The notes beneath the pieces are model-generated. The model was given only the letters and a program-made list of their open reading frames with translations, had not been told where the DNA came from and searched no databases. A stretch of 64,000 nucleotides of DNA from Caenibacillus caldisaponilyticus. Its GTDB lineage: Bacteria; Bacillota; Bacilli; Bacillales; Sporolactobacillaceae. This document shows positions 55,721 through 63,325 of the stretch, one piece after another. The position numbers and the translations under genes were made by a program. Location of the stretch: the NCBI RefSeq assembly GCF_002003465.1, contig NZ_BDDQ01000003.1, positions 119,847-183,846 on the forward strand. The letters are read 5' to 3'. The first letter of the stretch is position 1. Every line of letters begins with the position of its first letter.

Positions 55721-56254
55721 ATGCTTTTTTGGCATATCTTTCTGGCCTTTTTCATCCCCGGCATTTTGGGATACGGGGGAGGCCCCGCCTCCATTCCGCT
55801 CATTGAAAATGAAGTCGTTGACCATTATCATTGGATGAAATTGGCCGAATTCAGCCATGTTTTGGCGGTGGGCAATGCGCTGCCTGGTCCCATTGCCACA
55901 AAGATGGCCGGCTATATCGGATATGAGGTCGCCGGCGTCACCGGCGCTTTTATCGCCTTGTTGGCGACGGTGGCCCCTTCGTTGATTTTGATGATCGTCT
56001 TGCTGAATCTCTTGTATAAATATCGAAATTCACCCAAAGTCAAACGGCTCACGATGTTTATCCGCCCGACGATCGCGGTGCTTCTCGGCTGGATGGCTTA
56101 CGACTTTTTTGCCGACAGCTATCGTTCGTCCGGCTGGATCCAAATGGTGGCCCTCGCAGGCATCAGCTTTGTGCTGATGGAGAAGGTGAAGGTGCATCCG
56201 GCCATCGTCATCATGGCGGCGCTCGTATACGGAGCTTTTTTTATGGCGTCTTAA
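55721..56254 (+). CDS. Chromate transporter, C-type half (YwrA/Chr3C-like)
   Basis: Second short-chain CHR protein, 177 residues, homologous to the first (ILGYGGGPASIPLIENEVV, AVGNALPGPIATKMAGYIGYEVAG), starting six bases after it with GAAAGGGAGTGAGG. The pair probably forms one heteromeric transporter of inverted topology. Physiological substrate could be chromate or sulfate-like oxyanions. Confidence 0.91.
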   Translation: MLFWHIFLAFFIPGILGYGGGPASIPLIENEVVDHYHWMKLAEFSHVLAVGNALPGPIATKMAGYIGYEVAGVTGAFIALLATVAPSLILMIVLLNLLYKYRNSPKVKRLTMFIRPTIAVLLGWMAYDFFADSYRSSGWIQMVALAGISFVLMEKVKVHPAIVIMAALVYGAFFMAS

Positions 56255-56417
56255 AACGAGATCCGAGTCGGGTGCCGCGAAGATGTTGACGGTTCGTCAT
56301 CACAGGTGACGGCGATTGCCGGACGACGCCCATCGCGGGACCGTTTAAAGCAAAAAATGTTTCCATTGGTTTTGGCGTGGGTAAGGCCCATTCGATAGCG
56401 TAGCGAGCCGCGCAGGA

Positions 56418-56453
56418 AACGATCCTCCGTAAGACCCTGGGGATCGTTTTTTC
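56418..56453 (+). terminator. Terminator after the chromate transporter pair
   Basis: AACGATCC with GGATCGTT (extended by two pairs) around an 11-base loop, followed by six T residues. The rest of the 56255-56687 gap shows no gene. Confidence 0.85.
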
Positions 56454-56702
56454 TCTTAGCGAACATCATCGAATTGCGCCGAATTCCGGTCGAAAGGGGC
56501 ACAAACGCGGCCGAGTCAGCCGTCCGGCCGCTGTGATAAAAACATCTCCCGCTCGGGCGAAATGGCGATTTCATTTTGGGCGGGTACGGTTCGGCGAGGG
56601 GGGCATGAAGAAAGGGCATCAGCAAGGGCACCTGTCCGTTTCACCGCCTATGAAGCCCACATACGATGTAGGGAAACTGTGGGGTTAAAGGTGGTGGAAC
56701 CT

Positions 56703-56801
56703 ATGAGTTACGGTTATGGTTACGGCTATGGCTACGGTTTCGCTTTAATCGTTGTCTTGTTCATCCTTTTGATCCTCGTCGGAACCGCATACGTTTGGTA
56801 A
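56703..56801 (+). CDS. YjcZ-like small sporulation protein
   Basis: A 32-residue protein with an N-terminal Tyr-Gly repeat (MSYGYGYG...) and one hydrophobic helix FALIVVLFILLILVGTAYVW. This is the pattern of YjcZ-family small proteins of Bacillus spores, close in size to SscA. The ATG follows AAAGGTGG at a good distance. A CATACGATG about 35 bases upstream of the ribosome-binding site resembles a late sporulation -10 element. Function unknown. Confidence 0.8.
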   Translation: MSYGYGYGYGYGFALIVVLFILLILVGTAYVW

Positions 56802-56854
56802 TTTACGCAAAACGTCATTCGCTCCACTCTAGCCGCTCACTCAAACAAGGCCTC

Positions 56855-56880
56855 GGACGCCCGCTTCCGGCGTCCTTTTT
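56855..56880 (+). terminator. Terminator after the YjcZ-like gene
   Basis: A perfect 7-bp stem GGACGCC/GGCGTCC with a seven-base loop, followed by five T residues. Confidence 0.9.
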
Positions 56881-57516
56881 CATTTATTGGCGCAAGATCG
56901 CGATTTCCGGCGGGAAGTGCGCTCACCGGCTCCCCGTTTCACAACCAATAGACCTCTCTTTTGTCACGCATTTCAGTGCGGCGCTTCATGATGAGGCAAC
57001 CGCATCGAAATGCGCTTTTTATATAGGCAACCGCTTGAAAGAAGAATCGGCCGCGCCCATCCGTTATGGTACGCCCTCCACGGTTTTTTCCGTTTATCCC
57101 TTTTATATTCCGTTATGCTTTCCGTCCGCGCCCTCATTGCATGCCTAAGCACTGGGCGATCCATTCGCCAGGCGGCCACGTTCCTTACGCGGGAAAGGCA
57201 TGACGCGCCATCCCGGAGCCCATCCTCCCCTGGATAAAGCGCTGCGGAATGCCTGCCGCACAAGAAACAAAAGCCCTTGTCCCTCTTGACTTTTTGGCAT
57301 ATAACCCTCGACGGCTTAATAAAATGTTACAAAACTTACAACCCGATGCGGGTTCCGCGGTGCTCATATATCGAACGGGTCCGAAAGGGCGAGCCGAGCG
57401 TTGGCTTCGGATAAAGCATTTTGGAACGGTCTCGCCTTGCCGGGAGGGCTCTGGGATATATCGAACGCTGCAACTCTCTCATTATGCATGTCTTAATTTT
57501 TTGGGAGGCGAGTGGT
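56881..57516 (+). other. Gap before spoIIID with a 12-base direct repeat
   Basis: No supported gene in 636 bases. ATATATCGAACG occurs at 57366-57377 and again at 57456-57467, 90 bases apart, within the last 150 bases before spoIIID. I could not place a sigma-E promoter with confidence. Confidence 0.45.
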
Positions 57517-57789
57517 GTGCACGATTACATCAAAGAGCGAACCATCAAGATCGGAAGGCATATCGTGGAGACGAAAAAGACGGTGCGGGTGATCGCGAAA
57601 GAATTCGGGGTTTCAAAAAGCACGGTCCATAAGGATTTGACCGAACGACTGCCCATTATCAATCCCGAACTCGCAAACGAAGTCAAAAGCGTTTTGGATT
57701 ACCACAAATCCGTCAGGCATCTTCGCGGCGGTGAAGCCACGCGTCTCAAATACCGCAAAAACGCCGATAACAGCCAGGCCGTCAAGTAA
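57517..57789 (+). CDS. spoIIID: Sporulation transcription factor SpoIIID
   Basis: SpoIIID, 90 residues, the mother-cell DNA-binding protein that activates or represses many sigma-E genes and aids the switch to sigma-K. Near-identical to B. subtilis across HDYIKERTIKIGRHIVETKK and the helix-turn-helix VRVIAKEFGVSKSTVHKDL. The GTG at 57517 follows GGGAGGCGA and matches the known N-terminus; the longer open frame is not used. Confidence 0.97.
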   Translation: MHDYIKERTIKIGRHIVETKKTVRVIAKEFGVSKSTVHKDLTERLPIINPELANEVKSVLDYHKSVRHLRGGEATRLKYRKNADNSQAVK

Positions 57790-57978
57790 TTACCCCGCAG
57801 CCAATCCGCTCTTTTTCCGATCCCGCCATCCCAAGCGATATAGAAAAAGTCCCTTTCCGTTTTCAATGTAAAATTTTTTTCCGAAACAACTCCCCGGTTA
57901 AAAAATATATGTTAAAATATTTAGTTGATAATGTCGAATAATTATGCATAGAAGCGGAAAATTTAGGGAGGAAATTGG

Positions 57979-58980
57979 ATGTTTTCAAGGGACATTGGGA
58001 TAGATCTGGGCACGGCCAATGTACTCATTTACGTGAAGGGTCGGGGCATCGTCCTCAATGAGCCTTCCGTCGTCGCCATTGACACGAAAACGCAAAGACC
58101 CCTTGCCGTCGGAGAAGAAGCCCGTCGCATGGTCGGTCGCACGCCCGGGAACATCGTCGCCATCCGGCCGCTGCGCGACGGCGTGATTGCCGACTTTGAA
58201 ATCACGGAGATCATGCTCAAATATTTCATCAATAAGATCAACGTCAAAGGGTTTTTGAACAAACCTCGCATTTTGATCTGCACGCCGACCAATATTACAT
58301 CCGTCGAACAAAAAGCGATTCGGGAAGCAGCGGAAAAAAGCGGTGGAAAACAGGTTTACCTCGAAGAAGAGCCAAAAGTGGCCGCGATTGGGGCCGGAAT
58401 GGACATCTTCCAACCGAGCGGGAACATGGTGATCGATATTGGCGGTGGGACAACCGATATTGCCGTTCTTTCCATGGGCGATATCGTCACCGCCTCCTCG
58501 ATTCGCATCGCGGGCGATGCCTTCGACCGCGAAATTCTCAATTACATTAAACGGAAGTATAAATTGCTCATCGGCGAACGAACCGCAGAAGAAATTAAAA
58601 TCGGCGTCGCAACGGTTTTTCCGGGCGCGCGCAAAGAGGAAATGTCCATTCGCGGCCGTGACTTGGTTACCGGATTGCCGAAGACGCTCACCATCACTTC
58701 CGAAGAAATCATGGAAGCGTTACAGGAACCGGTGTCGAACATCATCCAGTCCGCAAAAAACGTGTTGGAGCGGACGCCGCCGGAACTTTCCGCAGACATC
58801 ATCGACCGCGGCATCATCTTAACCGGCGGCGGCGCCTTATTGCACGGCATCGACCAACTGCTATCCGAAGAGCTGAAAGTGCCGGTCGTCGTCGCCGACG
58901 ACCCGATGACATGCGTCGCCGAAGGAACCGGCCGGATGTTGGAAAACTTGGACAAGCTGTCCCGGCGCAAGTTGAGCTGA
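57979..58980 (+). CDS. mbl: MreB-like cell-shape protein Mbl
   Basis: Actin-like protein, 333 residues, guiding lateral-wall synthesis. Phosphate 1 and 2 motifs DLGTANVLIYVKG and DIGGGTTDIAVLS, and the adenosine motif LTGGGALLHGIDQLL are present. It starts MFSRDIGIDLGTANV, as Mbl does, and follows spoIIID as in all Bacillus. The ATG follows TAGGGAGGAAATT. Confidence 0.97.
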   Translation: MFSRDIGIDLGTANVLIYVKGRGIVLNEPSVVAIDTKTQRPLAVGEEARRMVGRTPGNIVAIRPLRDGVIADFEITEIMLKYFINKINVKGFLNKPRILICTPTNITSVEQKAIREAAEKSGGKQVYLEEEPKVAAIGAGMDIFQPSGNMVIDIGGGTTDIAVLSMGDIVTASSIRIAGDAFDREILNYIKRKYKLLIGERTAEEIKIGVATVFPGARKEEMSIRGRDLVTGLPKTLTITSEEIMEALQEPVSNIIQSAKNVLERTPPELSADIIDRGIILTGGGALLHGIDQLLSEELKVPVVVADDPMTCVAEGTGRMLENLDKLSRRKLS

Positions 58981-59326
58981 GGCGGGTTTTCGGGCGCGAA
59001 AAGGACGGCATCCAAGGATAAAGCTAAAGGTGCGGCCACACGCGCCGTTTGCGTGGAACAAGAGGACGATCTTAAAGCATGTCCCTGTGTCCCTTATTGC
59101 GGCTGTACCGGATTTGTAGAGGCAGCGCTCTTTTTCATGGAAACCGCAAAAGGCCCCGATGCGCTTGCCTCGCCCCGTTTGGTTTTTGACGACATGACTT
59201 GCCCGCTTCTTAAGGTTCAATCGAATCAATCGTTTAACATACCGTTCAACCGCAGGAGCGGCCGCCCGCGTTTTGGTGAACGGCGGGTTTCGCGTCAATT
59301 TCGATACGATCAAAGGAGAGGTGTTC
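58981..59326 (+). other. Gap between mbl and flhO
   Basis: 346 bases with no supported gene. No sigma-D promoter with acceptable spacing was found. Confidence 0.4.
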
Positions 59327-60142
59327 ATGATTCGAGGGTTTTATACGGCGGCGGCGGGCATGCTCGCGCAAATGCAGCGCCAGGAAATGCTGACGAATAA
59401 TATCGCCAATGTCAATACGCCGGGCTATAAAGCCGATCGGACAAGCCTCCACAGCTTTCCCAATGTTCTTTTACAGCAAATCGGCGGAACGATCGGCGAC
59501 GGCGCCCAGATCGGCGGCATTTCCAACGGTGTTTACTTGCAGGAAGGGTTGCCCGATTTCAGCCTCGGCCCGTTGAAGGAAACCGGTGAAAACACCGACA
59601 TCGCCTTGGTTCCGACGAACGTTCCTCCCGATCCCGCCTCCGGAAGAACCGGAACGTTGCTGTTTGCGGTTGCTTTGCCGAACGGCGACATCCGCTACAC
59701 GCGCAACGGCCATTTTAACCTCGACCCGCTCGGGAGGCTGACGACGGCGGACGGTTATTTCGTCTTGGACGCAAACGGGCAGCCGATCACGCTCGCGACC
59801 AACGATTTTAAAGTGGACGACCACGGGCGTATTTATGAGAACGGCGTCATGGTCGGAGAGATCGGCATCGCGTATGCCGCGGATCCCGCGCAGTTGGTCA
59901 AAGAGGGCAATGATTTATTCCGGGCCGGAGCGAACGGCGCGGTCTTGCCGATGGCCAACGGCAATCCGGCGATCGCCTATTCGACGAAGCAAGGCTTTTT
60001 GGAGCAATCCAACGTGCAAGAGGAACAAGCGATGACGGACTTGCTGATGGCCTACCGCACGTTTGAAGCTAACCAACGCGTGTTGAAAACCATCGACCAC
60101 ACCATGGATCTCGCCGTTAACCAGGTCGGAAAGATCGGTTGA
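59327..60142 (+). CDS. flhO: Flagellar hook-basal body protein FlhO
   Basis: FlgF/FlgG-family rod protein, 271 residues. The N-terminal rod motif is TAAAGMLAQMQRQEMLTNNIANVNTPGYKADR; the C-terminal FLEQSNVQEEQAMTDLLMAYRTFEANQRV is the matching export/assembly motif. The ATG at 59327 follows AAAGGAGAGGTG. In Bacillus flhO and flhP lie outside the main fla/che operon, next to mbl. Confidence 0.95.
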   Translation: MIRGFYTAAAGMLAQMQRQEMLTNNIANVNTPGYKADRTSLHSFPNVLLQQIGGTIGDGAQIGGISNGVYLQEGLPDFSLGPLKETGENTDIALVPTNVPPDPASGRTGTLLFAVALPNGDIRYTRNGHFNLDPLGRLTTADGYFVLDANGQPITLATNDFKVDDHGRIYENGVMVGEIGIAYAADPAQLVKEGNDLFRAGANGAVLPMANGNPAIAYSTKQGFLEQSNVQEEQAMTDLLMAYRTFEANQRVLKTIDHTMDLAVNQVGKIG

Positions 60143-60169
60143 GGTTCATTTGTCGAGACATTGACACGA

Positions 60170-60260
60170 ATCCCGCATGGTTAGCAGGGCATGAAGCGGG
60201 GAACCCAGGTATACAATAGGGCATGCGCTCAGCCGCTGGGGGACCCAACCTTTTCTTGAA
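60170..60260 (+). ncRNA. Possible degenerate c-di-AMP (ydaO-type) riboswitch
   Basis: Between flhO and flhP, GAATCCCGC pairs with GCGGGGAACCCA around an internal loop. This resembles the GAAUCC...GGGGAACCCA core of ydaO/yuaA riboswitches. The later conserved parts (GGGGUGAAUC and CAGCUAACC) are missing or altered, so it may be a relic or a chance similarity. Confidence 0.25.
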
Positions 60261-60329
60261 ATGGCCATTCCGTGAAGTTTGCCTCGGAATGGATGTTAGA
60301 GAGGTTTGACATAAGGAGGGCCGATCAGC

Positions 60330-61178
60330 ATGGATCGCTCAATGATGACCGCCGCGGTGACCATGAACCAGCTCCAACAAGGATTGGATTTGATCGCCAA
60401 CAATTTGGCCAACTTAAACACGAACGGTTATAAGAGCCGGAGCGCCACGTTTTCCAGCCTGCTTGCGCAAAATATGACCCGGCAACCGGACGAGACCGTC
60501 AATCTCGGCCGCCTCAGCCCGCTCGGCATTCGCTTGGGGACCGGCGCCCGCGTCGCGGACACCCGGTTGAAAATGGATCAAGGATCGATCCGTACGACGG
60601 GCCGGGCCCTCGACTTTGCACTCACACAACCCGACCTGTTTTTCACGGTCAGCACGACGGGACAAGAAGGGCTGGCCACAACGACAACCGGCTTTACGCG
60701 CGATGGCGCTTTTTACCTCCAACCCGACGCGAACAATCCGCGCTTTTTGAATCTCGTCACGGCGAGCGGCCAATTTGTTTTGGATGAAAACGGTAACCGC
60801 ATCCGCATCCCCGGAGACTATGCCGAAATCCACGTCGACCCGACGGGCGAGATTTCTTATAAAACGCGGGGCGGCCAAAACGTGGCCGTCGGAAGGCTCG
60901 GCATCGTCCAGATTTTGCGGCCGCAGCTCCTTAAAGCGCAAGGCAACAACGTGTTTGTATTGCCTGATTTGCAAGCGCTCGGTTTGGTCGTCGGGGACGT
61001 CATCGGTCCGAACATCGCGAATCAACCGGTCGTCCAACAAAGGGCTTTGGAATCGTCGAATGTCGATCTTTCCGAAGAAATGACGAAGATGATGACGTTG
61101 GAGCGGTCGTATGAATTTAATGCCCGGTCGCTCAGCGTGGCCGACGACATGCTCGCCCTCATCAACAATTTAAGGTAA
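60330..61178 (+). CDS. flhP: Flagellar hook-basal body protein FlhP
   Basis: Second FlgF/FlgG-type rod protein, 282 residues: MTAAVTMNQLQQGLDLIANNLANLNTNGYKSR at the N-terminus and ALESSNVDLSEEMTKMMTLERSYEFNARS at the C-terminus. The ATG follows TAAGGAGGGCCG. The 187-base gap after flhO includes a structured GC-rich element. Confidence 0.95.
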   Translation: MDRSMMTAAVTMNQLQQGLDLIANNLANLNTNGYKSRSATFSSLLAQNMTRQPDETVNLGRLSPLGIRLGTGARVADTRLKMDQGSIRTTGRALDFALTQPDLFFTVSTTGQEGLATTTTGFTRDGAFYLQPDANNPRFLNLVTASGQFVLDENGNRIRIPGDYAEIHVDPTGEISYKTRGGQNVAVGRLGIVQILRPQLLKAQGNNVFVLPDLQALGLVVGDVIGPNIANQPVVQQRALESSNVDLSEEMTKMMTLERSYEFNARSLSVADDMLALINNLR

Positions 61179-61323
61179 ACGGAACCCCTTGAGACGTCGG
61201 GATACCTTTGGGGCGTTGGCGGCAGCTGCGATTTGCTGAATTGAAGGGTATGATTGTTGGAAATTGGTCCATTGCCCGGCGCGGCCGCGGCTTTTTGGAA
61301 AGAAACGGACTGGAGCGGAGCCG

Positions 61324-62406
61324 ATGACGACGTTTTTTGAAGATGAGCGCGAGAACGGGCGAAGGGATCGCGACACGTCCTCTGCTGTTGAGGGGGAAAC
61401 GCCCGGCCTTTCCGAAGATGGCGAACGCCTGTTGCCGCGGAACAATGAAGGCAACGGGCACGTCCCCGATGCGCGAGATGGCATCGCACCCGCGGACGGC
61501 CGCACCTTTGACATGGAAAGGAAAGCGCCCGATCTGTTGCCTGGTCATGAAAAAGCGGATGTCACAGGGACACGGAACGGACAGGATGACACGGCGCGGG
61601 TGGACGGCGCGGAAACCCATCTTTCGCCGGCGCATGCGGATATAAAAGAGCGCCGTTCGCCGCAAAGGCGGTCGGAACAGCCGGATGGCACCGGCGGCGG
61701 CGCGGCCGCATCGCCCGACCAAAAACCCGACGCTTTCCTTCAAGGCGAAACCGCCGGCAAGAGCCATCGTGCTACAAAGGGAGAGGAAATTGTGGAACGG
61801 TCGCAACACCGGGAAAACGAACGGCGCGAAGACGGTGAACGGATTCAAACCGGCCGCCGCAACGGAAAAGAAGCAGAACTTCCGAATCAATTAAAAGACG
61901 GAGAAAATCCCAGCGATTTGCCTCGATCGGATGGCGCCCGCGCAGCGGACGATGAGCGGGAAAAAACGGCGGATCGACAAAAAGCGCATCGGCAACAGGC
62001 ATCCGGCCGCAAGCGGGACGTGGAACCGCTGCCGGAACCGCCGCATCAAAGGGAAAGAACGAGTGGACGGAGCGGAAACGGCGCCGACGAAGCCAAATCC
62101 GAGCGGGTTGCCACGCGCGAACAACGGCGGCAACTTGCCAAGGAACGCGAACGTCAGGCGGAGACCGCACGTAAGGCCCAACGGAGCGGCGATGAAGAAA
62201 CGTCCTCGCGCACGGCGCGAAGACGTGCGAAGGGCCGTGTGTTTCCGATCTGGCTCCGGCTCGTCATCTGGATCGTTTTATGTATCGTCGGATTCGTCGG
62301 CGGGGCGATGATCGGTTACGGCGTGCTCGGCGACGGCCATCCCACCGATGTTTTCCGTCCCGCGACATGGACGCATATTCGGGACATCATTTACAAAGAC
62401 CAATGA
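61324..62406 (+). CDS. EpuA-type membrane protein with very long disordered N-terminus
   Basis: Protein of 360 residues. The last 60 residues form a typical EpuA domain, often annotated DNA-directed RNA polymerase subunit beta: a basic RRRAKGR, one membrane helix (WLRLVIWIVLCIVGFVGGAM), IGYGVLGDGHP and DVFRPATWTHIRDII. The preceding 300 residues are extremely charged and low in hydrophobics (Glu, Arg, Asp, Lys, Gln, Gly), surely disordered, and would face the cytoplasm. Usual relatives are about 60-120 residues. The ATG follows GGAGCGGAG. Its place between flhP and fabZ fits Bacillaceae order. Confidence 0.8.
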   Translation: MTTFFEDERENGRRDRDTSSAVEGETPGLSEDGERLLPRNNEGNGHVPDARDGIAPADGRTFDMERKAPDLLPGHEKADVTGTRNGQDDTARVDGAETHLSPAHADIKERRSPQRRSEQPDGTGGGAAASPDQKPDAFLQGETAGKSHRATKGEEIVERSQHRENERREDGERIQTGRRNGKEAELPNQLKDGENPSDLPRSDGARAADDEREKTADRQKAHRQQASGRKRDVEPLPEPPHQRERTSGRSGNGADEAKSERVATREQRRQLAKERERQAETARKAQRSGDEETSSRTARRRAKGRVFPIWLRLVIWIVLCIVGFVGGAMIGYGVLGDGHPTDVFRPATWTHIRDIIYKDQ

Positions 62407-62829
62407 GCGAGGGCGAATCGTCCCCGCATTTTTCTTTTAATAATCCTCCGGCTTTTGGGATATGCTTTTAATGGCGCTCCGCAGGAGGATCTATTCTTCT
62501 TTTTACTGCAGGCTTTTCCCTTTTGCCTTTGCCGGTTGAAGCCCATGATTACCCGCGTTCTTCCCGTGGCGCGGATCGGGGCTTACCGCAAGGTTGTTTT
62601 GCGATCGCGGCGGTATTGGCGCAAGCAAACGGGAAAAGCATTAAAACGGAACACGAATCCGAACGGCGATCCCGAAAGTGAGAAATGGCTGATCGGTTGG
62701 TCGGAAATAGGAGCTGCACGACGCATGCTGTGGGATCGCCGCAGAGCAAAAAATAAATCGACTGGACGAAAAAAGTGTATGTAAACGAACGTTTGAAAGC
62801 ATGGGAATTGATGAAAGGCGGAATGGAGC
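62407..62829 (+). other. Gap before fabZ
   Basis: 423 bases with no supported gene or promoter; one open frame of 109 codons has no ribosome-binding site or recognisable domain. Confidence 0.4.
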
Positions 62830-63258
62830 ATGTTGACCCTGGAAGAAATCAAAGAAATTCTCCCGCATCGCTATCCGTTTTTGCTCGTCGACCGGATTCT
62901 CGAGCTGGAAGTCGGCCGACGCGCTGTCGGCATAAAAAACGTCACGGCGAATGAAGAGTTTTTTAACGGACATTTTCCGCAATACGCCGTCATGCCGGGC
63001 GTTCTCATCGTCGAAGCGCTGGCCCAGGTCGGCGGGGTGACGATGCTGAAAACGGAAGAAAACCGCGGCCGGCTCGCCTTTTTGGCCGGCATCGACAACT
63101 GCCGCTTCAAACGGCAAGTCCGCCCGGGCGATCAGCTTCGCCTTGAAGTTGAAATCACCCGTTTCCGCGGGAAAATCGGAAAGGGCAAAGGCGTCGCCAC
63201 GGTTGACGGCGAATTGGTATGCGAAGCGGAGATCATGTTTGCTTTCGGCGAAAAATGA
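62830..63258 (+). CDS. fabZ: 3-hydroxyacyl-ACP dehydratase FabZ
   Basis: FabZ, 142 residues, dehydrating 3-hydroxyacyl-ACP in type II fatty-acid synthesis. The hot-dog fold motif [11 protein letters not shown] and the catalytic pair His48 (NGHFPQ) and Glu62 (VLIVEALAQ) are present. The ATG follows GGAATGGAGC. Followed by a strong terminator. Confidence 0.97.
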   Translation: MLTLEEIKEILPHRYPFLLVDRILELEVGRRAVGIKNVTANEEFFNGHFPQYAVMPGVLIVEALAQVGGVTMLKTEENRGRLAFLAGIDNCRFKRQVRPGDQLRLEVEITRFRGKIGKGKGVATVDGELVCEAEIMFAFGEK

Positions 63259-63291
63259 GCCGACGCCATAAACGGATATCGAGCGATTCTC

Positions 63292-63323
63292 GGCCAGCCT
63301 TTTTGAAAAGGGCTGGCCTTTTT
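63292..63323 (+). terminator. Terminator after fabZ, intron insertion site
   Basis: A perfect 8-bp stem GGCCAGCC/GGCTGGCC around an A/T loop that can extend the stem, followed by TTTTT. The group IIC intron begins within a few bases of this T-run. Confidence 0.93.
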
Positions 63324-63325
63324 CT

